From Photobacterium galatheae (lineage in GTDB: Bacteria > Pseudomonadota > Gammaproteobacteria > Enterobacterales > Vibrionaceae), in contig NZ_JMIB01000006.1 of the NCBI RefSeq assembly GCF_000695255.1, positions 220,128-284,127 on the forward strand: 64,000 bases of DNA, in the 5' to 3' direction. The notes under the pieces are model-generated. The model saw only the letters and a program-made list of their open reading frames with translations. It did no database searches and was not told the DNA's origin. How positions within the stretch are numbered: the first letter of the stretch is position 1; each line of letters begins with the position of its first letter. Positions 28,534 through 36,683 of this stretch are shown piece after piece. Both the position numbers and the translations under genes were made by a program.

Positions 28534-30278
28534 CAGTGATGCTCCACGGCAGAAGCCAGCAAGGCCTCAAATTCTGGGGCCAGATAATCCCCTTCACTCA
28601 GCATCAGCACTTCTTCCAGGCTGGTTCGGCCATTCCGAGCCAGCGCCATCGCTGACACGATCAAAGGTTGATACCCTTCAGAATCCCGTGCCAGATGGGC
28701 AAATGTCACCGTATCACTGGCCCGCAGGGCATCCATCATTGCCGGGGTCATTTCCAGCAATTCGAACACCCCGATACGGCCTTTATACCCCGTCAGGTTG
28801 CAGCTCTGGCAGCCCCGGCCTTGCCGGAATGGCTGATCGGCAGACTCCGGAAATCGGGCTTTGAGCCACTGCCGTTGCGCCGCATCGGGTTCAGTCTCTT
28901 CTGCACAATCCTGACAGACACGACGAACCAGCCGCTGCGCCAACACCGCTCGTACAGCACTGGCCACCAGATAGCCCGGCGCTTGCATGTCGATCATCCG
29001 TAAAGCACTGTCCACTGCATCGTTGGTGTGCAGGGTCGACAGCACCAGATGGCCGGTCAGGGCAGATCGCAGACCAATTTCTACGGTTTCCTGATCCCGC
29101 ATTTCCCCCACCAGAATGATGTCCGGATCCTGACGCAGAAACGTCCGCAGGATCGAAGAAAACGTCAGGCCAATTTTTGGATTCACTTGCACCTGATTCA
29201 CCCGTGGCAGGCGGTATTCCACCGGATCTTCCGCTGTGATCAGTTTTTTACCCGGTTTGTTCAGCTCGCTGAGCGCACCATATAAGGTGGTGGTTTTTCC
29301 GGAACCGGTAGGCCCGGTCACCAGAATCATTCCATGGGGACGTTTGAGCTGACGGCGAAACCGGGACAAGATCTCGGGCGGCATCCCAATCTCATCCAGG
29401 CTGAGGATCCCGGCCGACTGATCAAGCAAACGCATCACCACCGACTCGCCATACTGCACCGGCATGGTCGAGACACGCACATCCACCGAGTGTCCGCGCA
29501 CCGTCACATTGAAGCGCCCATCCTGCGGCAGACGTTTTTCTGAAATATCCAGTCCGCTCATCAGCTTCAAGCGCAGAACCAGTGCCGAGACAATCGCCGA
29601 TTCGTTGATCAAGGTTTCGTGGAGCACACCATCGATCCGCTGACGGATCCGCAGCACACTGGCATCAGGTTCGATATGGATATCCGACGCACCCACCTGA
29701 ATCGCATCTTCAAACAGCGAATTAATCAGTTTGACGACCGTGACTTCTTCGTTGTCAAAATTGTCGACCGTAAAGCTGAAATCCCGATCGTCCTGATGCT
29801 CCGCATGCAGCTGCTCGGCAAAAGTCACAATTTCTTTGGTGCGGCGATAATAGCGGTCAAACGCCCCAATCAGTTGCCGTTCCGGCGCAATCACCAGTTC
29901 CACCCGATACTGATAGAGCTGATTCAGCACCACTTCCTGCGCGGCCAGATCCGCCGGATCACTCATCGCCACCCGCACCGTGTCGCCTTTATGGCTGATC
30001 ACCAGCGCCCGCAGTCGCCGGGCATGAACTTCAGACAACAAGCCGACGGCTTCACTGTCGACCGCGACCCGGTTCAAATCAATCAGGGGGATATCCAATT
30101 GGCGGGACAGAAACGCCAGTAGCTGTTGCTCACTCAGAAAGCCCATACTGATCAGGGTATCTCCGAGCTTACGCCCGGTGCTTTGCTGCTGATCCAGCGC
30201 CCGATCCAGCTGTTCCTGCTTGACGATCCCTTCTTCAACCAGCAGATCGCCCAGACGTTTGCGTAATCGAAGTTGCAT
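28533..30278 (-). CDS. mshE: MSHA pilus extension ATPase MshE
   Basis: 581-residue GspE/PilB-type hexameric ATPase. The N-terminal MshEN domain contains two tandem motifs, RLGDLLVEEGIV (8-19) followed by KLGDTLISMGFL (37-48), the c-di-GMP-binding pattern first defined in V. cholerae MshE. The core has Walker A GPTGSGKTT (322-330), the Asp box around ITAEDPVEY (347-355), Walker B DPDIILVGEMRD (384-395) and the His box LSTLHTNDA. Zinc-binding cysteine pairs are CQDC (455-458) and CQSC (490-493). It drives pilus extension when c-di-GMP is bound. Confidence 0.97.
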   Translation of the reverse strand: MQLRLRKRLGDLLVEEGIVKQEQLDRALDQQQSTGRKLGDTLISMGFLSEQQLLAFLSRQLDIPLIDLNRVAVDSEAVGLLSEVHARRLRALVISHKGDTVRVAMSDPADLAAQEVVLNQLYQYRVELVIAPERQLIGAFDRYYRRTKEIVTFAEQLHAEHQDDRDFSFTVDNFDNEEVTVVKLINSLFEDAIQVGASDIHIEPDASVLRIRQRIDGVLHETLINESAIVSALVLRLKLMSGLDISEKRLPQDGRFNVTVRGHSVDVRVSTMPVQYGESVVMRLLDQSAGILSLDEIGMPPEILSRFRRQLKRPHGMILVTGPTGSGKTTTLYGALSELNKPGKKLITAEDPVEYRLPRVNQVQVNPKIGLTFSSILRTFLRQDPDIILVGEMRDQETVEIGLRSALTGHLVLSTLHTNDAVDSALRMIDMQAPGYLVASAVRAVLAQRLVRRVCQDCAEETEPDAAQRQWLKARFPESADQPFRQGRGCQSCNLTGYKGRIGVFELLEMTPAMMDALRASDTVTFAHLARDSEGYQPLIVSAMALARNGRTSLEEVLMLSEGDYLAPEFEALLASAVEHH

Positions 30279-30282
30279 GTGC

Positions 30283-31584
30283 TCAGCCCTCCTGTGCCTT
30301 CAGCGTACTGAGGCGCTGACGGATAAATTGCTGAGATGCGCCGGAAACCTGCCCCAGCTTCAGCGCTTTGCGGTAAGCAGCCACGGCGTCGGCTGTTTGC
30401 TGGTTACGATCCAGTGCGATCCCCAGCCCCAGCCACCAGCGGCCATCAAAAGGTTCGGTTTCTATCAGTTGCTGATAACTGCTCAGTGCCAGCGGCTGAT
30501 TCTTCAGTTGCTGTGCCAGCGCGCCACGCAGGGCAAGGAACTCACTGTCGGGCTGCTGGGGCAGCTCGCTCAAAACATCCAGTGCCACTTCCGGCTGGGA
30601 TTCGCTGGCCAGCAATTTTGCCAGCGTCAGGCGCAGTGTCTGTTGCGCCGGCTGTTTCGCCAATCCCTGCTGCAGCGTCAGCATCGCACGACGTACATCT
30701 CCCCGGCCATAATACAAGGCCGACAATTGCTGGCGGGCTTCCACCCAATCGGGCTGATACTCCAAAGCAGACTTGAGATATTCCAGCGCTTTCGGGCTGT
30801 CCCCTTCCCCCAGCGCTTTCATGGCTTTGTCGTAATCGACCTGAGCCAGTTGCTCTGGTGGCAGGGCCACGCGTTCAATCAACAATTCGGCTTCCGTGTG
30901 CCCTTCGGCCTCGGGTTCAGCGTCAACGGCTGTCACGACTTCAGGTTGCGCTGATGCCTGAATGACAGATGCAGATGTGACAGGCGCAGATGTGACAGGT
31001 GCAGAGGGAACCGATGCCGGAGCAACAGGAACCGATTGACGCACCGACGCTTGCGTCAGAGCCTGTGCCGGCAGCGCCCTGTGTGTCGTTCCGGCAGACT
31101 CCGACGGTACCCGCCGCGGGTTGTCCACTGCAGCGGTGGCTTTGTTCGGCTGACGCTCAACGTCGACGACCGTAGCCGATGAAGACTGCGGTTTCACCGC
31201 CTGCTGCCCAGAATGATGGGCCCGTTCAGCCGTAGACTTATGTACAGGTTCAGGTTCAGATTCAGGTTCAACTAAGTCTTGTGGACTTGCGGCTGCCACC
31301 TGAGCCACCTCAACGGGTTTCGGGAATGCTTCAGGAGACGCCTGTGCGTCCGGAATGGATATCACCTCGGTCGAACCGAGGATGACTGGGGCCGGTTCCC
31401 GGTCCCGCTGGCCGAACCACCAGCCCGTCGCACCAGCCATCCCGGCAATCATCAGTCCCGAGATCAGCCAGACCGGCCACTGAGATTTCGGCAACGGTTT
31501 TATCCGGGCAGCTTTCAATTCAGACGCGCCCTGAGACGCGCCGTTCTGGCTCAAACTGTTGAGCATCTGGTTCACCTGGCTCAT
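30283..31584 (-). CDS. mshN: MSHA biogenesis TPR protein MshN
   Basis: 433 residues from the ATG at 31584 (MSQVNQMLNSLSQ), which is 2 nt after the mshM stop and has GGTGGA upstream; the frame is open another 18 nt into mshM. Features: a cytoplasmic N-terminus, one transmembrane helix (WPVWLISGLMIAGMAGATGWW, about 35-55), a long Pro/Ala/Ser/Val-rich periplasmic linker (about 70-245) with tandem SAPVTSA repeats, and C-terminal TPR repeats (about 255-425, KALEYLKSALEYQPDWVEARQ). It probably helps secretin or machine assembly. Confidence 0.9.
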   Translation of the reverse strand: MSQVNQMLNSLSQNGASQGASELKAARIKPLPKSQWPVWLISGLMIAGMAGATGWWFGQRDREPAPVILGSTEVISIPDAQASPEAFPKPVEVAQVAAASPQDLVEPESEPEPVHKSTAERAHHSGQQAVKPQSSSATVVDVERQPNKATAAVDNPRRVPSESAGTTHRALPAQALTQASVRQSVPVAPASVPSAPVTSAPVTSASVIQASAQPEVVTAVDAEPEAEGHTEAELLIERVALPPEQLAQVDYDKAMKALGEGDSPKALEYLKSALEYQPDWVEARQQLSALYYGRGDVRRAMLTLQQGLAKQPAQQTLRLTLAKLLASESQPEVALDVLSELPQQPDSEFLALRGALAQQLKNQPLALSSYQQLIETEPFDGRWWLGLGIALDRNQQTADAVAAYRKALKLGQVSGASQQFIRQRLSTLKAQEG

Positions 31585-31586
31585 GC

Positions 31587-32429
31587 TCAGTTCCACCCCC
31601 ATAAAACCGGAAAATGCCAGCGCGGCTGCCGGGCGGCCCGGGTATCTTCGATAGCGGCGCGAATATCGGCTTTATTCACAGCCCCCCGTCCGGCGCTGCA
31701 GGCCATGATGAATGCCTTATGGCAGAGTTGATTGATCAAACGCGGGATCCCGCCACTGGCCTGCCAGATCTCTTTCTGTCTCGCCAGTGGGATCAGACCC
31801 GATTCTGCACCCGCTTTCCCAAGCCGGTGATCGATATAAGAAACCGTCTCAGCCAGATCCAACGGACGCAAGACCGCTCGAAAAGTGATCCGCTGGTGAA
31901 ACTGGCGCAGCTGCGGGGTTGCCAGCCGGGCATCCAGTTCAGGCTGACCTAATAAGACAATCTGCAGCAGTTTTTCCTGCTCAGTTTCCAGGTTCCCCAG
32001 CAAACGCAAGGCTTCCAGTGCGTCATCGGGTAATGCCTGGGCTTCGTCCAGCAACACCACCACAGAACGCCCGGCACGTTTGCGCTCAATCAGTGTCCGG
32101 TGGATGGATTCCGTCAGGGTCAGGTGATCCTCTTCTGGCTCAAGCCCAAGCTCTTTTGCCAAGGCCGCGCGCAGCTCCCGGCCACTCATGGCCGGCGTGG
32201 GCAGATACGCCAGTTCATACTGTGCTAGCAGTTGCCGGACCAGCATTCGACACACCAGTGTTTTCCCCGTGCCAACTTCACCGGCAATCTGAATAAAGCC
32301 CTCCCCCATCGCCAGTGCAGACAATGTCATCTGAATCGCTTCCAGATGTGGCGGCAGCGCGTAGAACAGTTCCGTGTCCGGCGTCAGGCGAAAAGGCAGT
32401 TGTTTGAAACCAAAGTGATCCAGATACAT
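31587..32429 (-). CDS. mshM: MSHA biogenesis AAA ATPase MshM
   Basis: 280-residue ExeA/GspA-type AAA ATPase. Walker A is GEVGTGKTLVCR (about 46-57), Walker B is VVVLLDEAQALP, sensor 1 lies in LLQIVLLGQPEL, and the C-terminal lid ends in GIPRLINQLCHKAF. The N-terminal YLDHFGFKQLPFRLTPDTELFY is the family hallmark. It probably drives export or assembly of the MshL secretin with MshN. It starts 5 nt after the mshL stop. Confidence 0.94.
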   Translation of the reverse strand: MYLDHFGFKQLPFRLTPDTELFYALPPHLEAIQMTLSALAMGEGFIQIAGEVGTGKTLVCRMLVRQLLAQYELAYLPTPAMSGRELRAALAKELGLEPEEDHLTLTESIHRTLIERKRAGRSVVVLLDEAQALPDDALEALRLLGNLETEQEKLLQIVLLGQPELDARLATPQLRQFHQRITFRAVLRPLDLAETVSYIDHRLGKAGAESGLIPLARQKEIWQASGGIPRLINQLCHKAFIMACSAGRGAVNKADIRAAIEDTRAARQPRWHFPVLWGWN

Positions 32430-32434
32430 TGGTC

Positions 32435-34099
32435 TTATCCCTCATCCGGAAACCACTTGTCGACCAGTGACCGTGAGCGTTCAATTTCCTGCTGCCAGGT
32501 CTGCTCGCCCACGACGGTGGGCTTCAACAGGATCACCAGCTCGGTTTTGGTCTGTACCTGATTGATATTGCGGAACAGATAACCCAGCCCCGGAATATCT
32601 CCCAGGAACGGGACTTTGGTTTCCTGATCTTTCAGGGCCGATTTCATCAGGCCGCCAATCACCACCACATCGCCACTGCTGGCATGGATCACCGAGTCCG
32701 ATTCACGGACCGAGCTTTTGGCCAGCGGCAGGCTGTAAGTGCCAAAAGTCTCGCCCAGTGCGATATCTTTGATTTCTTCAGTCACCTCAACAACAGTGGG
32801 GTGAACATGCAGCAATACGCCGCCATCATCGTCAATCTGAGGGGTAACATCGAGAGAAATACCGGAAAAGAAAGGCGTCAGCACAACATTCGGCGAGGCA
32901 ACACCACCATCGGTGATCGCTTCGCCGCCATCCACTTCAGTCACAAAATACTGGTCGCCCCCCACTTTAATCACCGCTTTCTGGTTGTTTGCCGCAGTGA
33001 CCCGGGGGCTGGACAGCACGTTGAGGTCGCCTTGCGTCTCCAGGAAACTCAGAACCGCAGAAAAATTCCCGTCGCTGATCGTAATATTGGTCTGCCCGTC
33101 CAGCAGATTGGCAATCTCATTGCCCCCCGGCAGGGCTGACGGGCCGGTTCGGTCAAAAATAATGCCGGTGCCGCCAATCGTCTTGGTGATATTGCGCCAG
33201 TTAATCCCCTGCTGATAGCTGTCACTCAGGGTCACTTCCATGATCTTGGCTTCAAGCACCACCTGACGCTGAAGACGTTTTTTCGAGACTCCGAGAAACT
33301 CGCGCACCTCACGCAGTTCATTCGGAAAAGCTTTGACGGTCAGCAGGCTGGCCTGCGGTGACACCACAATGCTCCGCCCTTGACCGGGGCCTATCATCGC
33401 CTGCACCGCCCGTTGCAGTTGGTTCCAGAAATCGCTTTCAGAACGGGTTTCAATCCGGGTTCCGCCGGTTGAATAAGAAGAGCGTTCGCTACTGCCATTC
33501 CGATTGTAATCATCTTCCCCCTCAGTGCGGGTGCGGCGATGATCATATGACTGGTAGCTACCGTCATTCTTGGGATCACTGATCGAGCCTGTAGTCAGGG
33601 AAGTCAAAGAAATACCGCGACGCTGAAGCTGCAGATAATCCACCGGGATCACTTCCGTGCGCAGGGTCGCCGGAAAGACCTGAATGATATTGCCCTTGCG
33701 CTGGACGTTGTATCCATACATATCTGAGACGACATCCAGCACCTCATCCAGCGTCACATCCTGCAAGGATAAGGTAATCCGCCCACTGACATTGGGGTGG
33801 ATCACCATGTTGAACACGGTGCCGTGTACCAGACTGGAGAAAAATGCCCGGGCTTCGACGCCACGGGCATTCACACGAAAGCGTCTCTCATAAGCGCCAC
33901 TGCGACCATATCCCTGCCGGCTCAGGCTGGGCATGAGATCGGCACTGACCGCAGAAGGCAAATCTGTCAGCGGACGGCTTTGTGCCTCATTGGCCGCCTG
34001 ATTCAAAGCTTCCTTGACTTCAACGGGCCTGTGATGCCCCATATTGGCAGAGCAAGCCGTCAGCAAAGAGGTCATGATCCCGATAAACAATAAGCGCAT
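32435..34099 (-). CDS. mshL: MSHA outer-membrane secretin MshL
   Basis: 554-residue lipoprotein secretin. The signal peptide ends in a lipobox (SLLTA|C16). The N-terminal STN-like domain (VRVNARGVEARAFFSSLVHGTVFNMVIHPNVSGRITLSL) and the C-terminal secretin domain (VVLEAKIMEVTLSD, DLNVLSSPRVTAANNQKAVIKVG, VVIGGLMKSALKDQETKVPFLGDIPGLGYLF) are complete. A serine/asparagine/arginine-rich insert lies around 195-230. It forms the pore through which the MSHA pilus leaves the cell. Confidence 0.96.
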   Translation of the reverse strand: MRLLFIGIMTSLLTACSANMGHHRPVEVKEALNQAANEAQSRPLTDLPSAVSADLMPSLSRQGYGRSGAYERRFRVNARGVEARAFFSSLVHGTVFNMVIHPNVSGRITLSLQDVTLDEVLDVVSDMYGYNVQRKGNIIQVFPATLRTEVIPVDYLQLQRRGISLTSLTTGSISDPKNDGSYQSYDHRRTRTEGEDDYNRNGSSERSSYSTGGTRIETRSESDFWNQLQRAVQAMIGPGQGRSIVVSPQASLLTVKAFPNELREVREFLGVSKKRLQRQVVLEAKIMEVTLSDSYQQGINWRNITKTIGGTGIIFDRTGPSALPGGNEIANLLDGQTNITISDGNFSAVLSFLETQGDLNVLSSPRVTAANNQKAVIKVGGDQYFVTEVDGGEAITDGGVASPNVVLTPFFSGISLDVTPQIDDDGGVLLHVHPTVVEVTEEIKDIALGETFGTYSLPLAKSSVRESDSVIHASSGDVVVIGGLMKSALKDQETKVPFLGDIPGLGYLFRNINQVQTKTELVILLKPTVVGEQTWQQEIERSRSLVDKWFPDEG

Positions 34100-34110
34100 G
34101 TCAGCTCACT

Positions 34111-34443
34111 TTATTCGTGTATTTTGATCTGTTCGTGAAACAGCGCCAGTCGCCATTGCCGGCCACCCCGCTGAAGAATAACGGCATCATCCTGAACGGA
34201 TTTCAGGGTATAACCGCTGATTTGTTCACCGGGCTGCACCACCCGGTTATCCAGAATCACACTGCATGTTTCCTGCTGCGGGCAGACAATCCCCTGCAGT
34301 TCAGGCAGCCGGCGCTGCGCCGTTTTTTTCTGTGTTGCCGGTGCCTGCCATCCCAGCGGTGCCGTCGGGTCGCTTTCGGCCCGAACCAGCAAACTGAGCC
34401 CTGCCAGACACACTGCGAGACAAACGTTTCTAACCCTAACCAC
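34111..34443 (-). CDS. mshK: MSHA biogenesis protein MshK
   Basis: Small PilP-like periplasmic protein with an N-terminal signal peptide or anchor (VRNVCLAVCLAGLSLLVRA) and a domain LPELQGIVCPQQETCSVILDNRVVQPGEQISGYTL with two cysteines, resembling the PilP/GspC homology fold that joins the inner-membrane complex to the secretin. The start is uncertain: AAGGA near 34455 favours the GTG at 34443 or the TTG at 34446 (both inside the mshJ end), giving about 110 residues; the upstream ATG at 34479 has no ribosome binding site and would add a 12-residue leader. Confidence 0.82.
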   Translation of the reverse strand: MVRVRNVCLAVCLAGLSLLVRAESDPTAPLGWQAPATQKKTAQRRLPELQGIVCPQQETCSVILDNRVVQPGEQISGYTLKSVQDDAVILQRGGRQWRLALFHEQIKIHE

Positions 34444-35071
34444 CAATGAAATCCTTACTTTCACCCAAGGTATATACATCTAGTGTTATATCAGACCACG
34501 GGTAGATGTCGACACGATACTCCAGGCTCCGCCAGTAATATTTCACCGGTAACGCTTCCAGTTGCTGTAAATAATTCACCAGGTCAAAATACCGACCGCG
34601 CAGTGTCAGACGAACCGGATGAATGTAATAACCGGCATCCTCACCATGCACCAGCTGGGCCGTCGGCTGAGATTCCAGTGAAACCAGTTTGAGCCGCTGC
34701 GAATGCTGCAGGACCTGATCCATCAATGTGGCCATCTGGGCTGGGGTCACCAGACTGGCCACCCGATCGCTCAGCGTTTTGTCCATCCGGGCATTGCTCG
34801 CTTCCAGCCGGACAATCTGCGCATCCAATGCCTTGTCCGGGTTCGTGTTGAGCTGTCGCTGAATCTGATGCAGTTCCCCATCACGCCGAATGAATTCAGC
34901 CTGCGTCGCATGATATTGCAGCTCAGTCGAGACTCTGGCTTGCTGAACCGGCTCAATCAACAGCTGATACCCACCCAACAGCAGGACAACCCAGCCTGTC
35001 AGCGCCACCAGCCATTGCTCTCTGCGACTGAGCTGGTCAAAACGCTCCACCAGTATGGGCCAGATGCTCAT
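34436..35071 (-). CDS. mshJ: MSHA biogenesis protein MshJ (PilO-like)
   Basis: 211-residue bitopic membrane protein: a short cytoplasmic N-terminus, a transmembrane helix (WLVALTGWVVLLLGGYQLLI, about 20-39), a coiled coil (about 45-95) and a ferredoxin-like PilO/GspM fold (LTLRGRYFDLVNYLQQLEALPVKYYW). It pairs with MshI in the alignment subcomplex. The ATG overlaps the mshI stop by 4 nt (ATGA). Confidence 0.9.
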   Translation of the reverse strand: MSIWPILVERFDQLSRREQWLVALTGWVVLLLGGYQLLIEPVQQARVSTELQYHATQAEFIRRDGELHQIQRQLNTNPDKALDAQIVRLEASNARMDKTLSDRVASLVTPAQMATLMDQVLQHSQRLKLVSLESQPTAQLVHGEDAGYYIHPVRLTLRGRYFDLVNYLQQLEALPVKYYWRSLEYRVDIYPWSDITLDVYTLGESKDFIGG

Positions 35072-36522
35072 GGCTGCTCCTCATCGCGGCGTTGTGCATG
35101 TAGCTTGAAGGTCACGATGTTCTGTTCATTTCTGCCCAGCGACATCACCTCAAACCCCCGGTTTGTCAGTTGCGGGTAATGGGAAAACCCCTGAAGCCAG
35201 TTGGGCACAGCGTTTGGGGTTCGGGCAACGCCTTCCAGATCCAGCTTGTCCCCTTGCAGGTGGATGCGGTTCACGGAAATATCCGGACTTGCTGCTTGTG
35301 CCAGTTGCCGAAGCAGCGAGGCAAAACCGGCTTGCAGACTTTTGTCATGCATGGCGATGGCTTTCAGCGTGGCCTGTTTTGCCGCCAGCCGCTGCGCCAG
35401 ATCACCACTCAGTTTCACTTTCAGTTCACTGGGCAGGTGACGGGCCAACGCCGCTTTGGCGGTCTCCAGCTCCGTTTGCTTCTGGCTGAGCCGGGCTTGC
35501 TCCTGCGCCAGCTGCGCACTGACGCGGTATTCCTGCCAGCTTTGCCAACCCGCAAAAGAGGCCAGCAACACACCGCCAATCGCCCAACTGGCAGCCAGAT
35601 TCGGCAGTGTCAGCCAGCGGGATTGCGGCTTGAGGCTGTCATGGTACAGGTTGAGAAGCGGCTGATGTGCCAGTGCAGCCCAGGCGACCCGGGCGTCATA
35701 GTCGGCCAGACCGGACGGCGCCTTGCTGACCGCCACAACAGGCACACTGAGCCGTTGCCTGAGCGCGTCAGCGAGTAACGTATCATCCTCGCTGTCACAA
35801 CTGACCAGCACCTGAGCAATGGGCATATCGCGCAACTGAGCACTGAGAAAATCAAGAGAACGCTGCAATTCCAACGCCAGTCCGTCCATTTGCAGCGATG
35901 AGGTTTCGTCCCCCATCAGCGGCTGGCGGAAACCTCGCAACTGACGCTGGAAACACATGATCTGCTGTTTGAATGCAGTCAACTGCAGTCCGGACTGCAG
36001 CCGGCCATGAAGTACCAACTGACTCTGGTTTGCATCCGTCAACTCACCCAGCACCACTTCATCGGCAGTGATGAGTTCCGGCTCACACCCCAGAGCCAGG
36101 CTGGCCAGAACCAGTCGCTGTATCTGTTTCCGTTCCGTCACAAAAACTTGCAGGCGGTTTTTCAGGGGTTCGTCGTAACCGTCTGCGACCAGATTGGCCG
36201 GTGGCTCCGACACCAGATCCTTCACCAGAAAAGGCAGCGCACTGGCCAGTTCCTGACGCGGTAAGGCGGGTTTATCAATTGTCAGACTCTGGTACAGGCC
36301 ATGTCCGAGGACAAAACGGATGCGGCTGCCCGCGAGCTGATGCTGAACAATCAGACTGTCCAGCGCCTGGACCCAATGGTCCCGTGAGCCAAGCTCCCGG
36401 CTGTCGTGAATCCAGTCGGAGCCATGCTCAGATTGGCTGACAAGTGTCAGTTTATTTTCAAAAACAGCAAAACTGGCAACCTTACTGACAGTTTTCCGCT
36501 TCAGAAACTTTTTGATCAGCAT
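35068..36522 (-). CDS. mshI: MSHA biogenesis protein MshI (PilM/PilN-like)
   Basis: 484 residues. The N-terminal half is an actin-like PilM/GspL-type cytoplasmic domain (about 1-290; LTIDKPALPRQELASALPFLVKDLV). A transmembrane helix (about 308-325, LAASWAIGGVLLASFAG) and a PilN-like periplasmic coiled coil follow (QARLSQKQTELETAKAALARHLP, then SPDISVNRIHLQGDKLDLEG). It is thus a fusion of functions carried by two proteins in the Pil system. It heads the mshI-to-mshE series; mshH lies 160 nt upstream. Confidence 0.9.
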   Translation of the reverse strand: MLIKKFLKRKTVSKVASFAVFENKLTLVSQSEHGSDWIHDSRELGSRDHWVQALDSLIVQHQLAGSRIRFVLGHGLYQSLTIDKPALPRQELASALPFLVKDLVSEPPANLVADGYDEPLKNRLQVFVTERKQIQRLVLASLALGCEPELITADEVVLGELTDANQSQLVLHGRLQSGLQLTAFKQQIMCFQRQLRGFRQPLMGDETSSLQMDGLALELQRSLDFLSAQLRDMPIAQVLVSCDSEDDTLLADALRQRLSVPVVAVSKAPSGLADYDARVAWAALAHQPLLNLYHDSLKPQSRWLTLPNLAASWAIGGVLLASFAGWQSWQEYRVSAQLAQEQARLSQKQTELETAKAALARHLPSELKVKLSGDLAQRLAAKQATLKAIAMHDKSLQAGFASLLRQLAQAASPDISVNRIHLQGDKLDLEGVARTPNAVPNWLQGFSHYPQLTNRGFEVMSLGRNEQNIVTFKLHAQRRDEEQP

Positions 36523-36683
36523 GTTATCAACCCGTTTTCCGTCATCTTTCTCTGGTCGGCTCAGCAGCCTTCCAGGCCAGATATTGACCTGATTATGTCA
36601 ATTATTTGACCGATGATACTGTTCGCAATCAGGTATGTATAGAATAATCACTCCAAGATGGTATTTTTTTAACCAACACAATC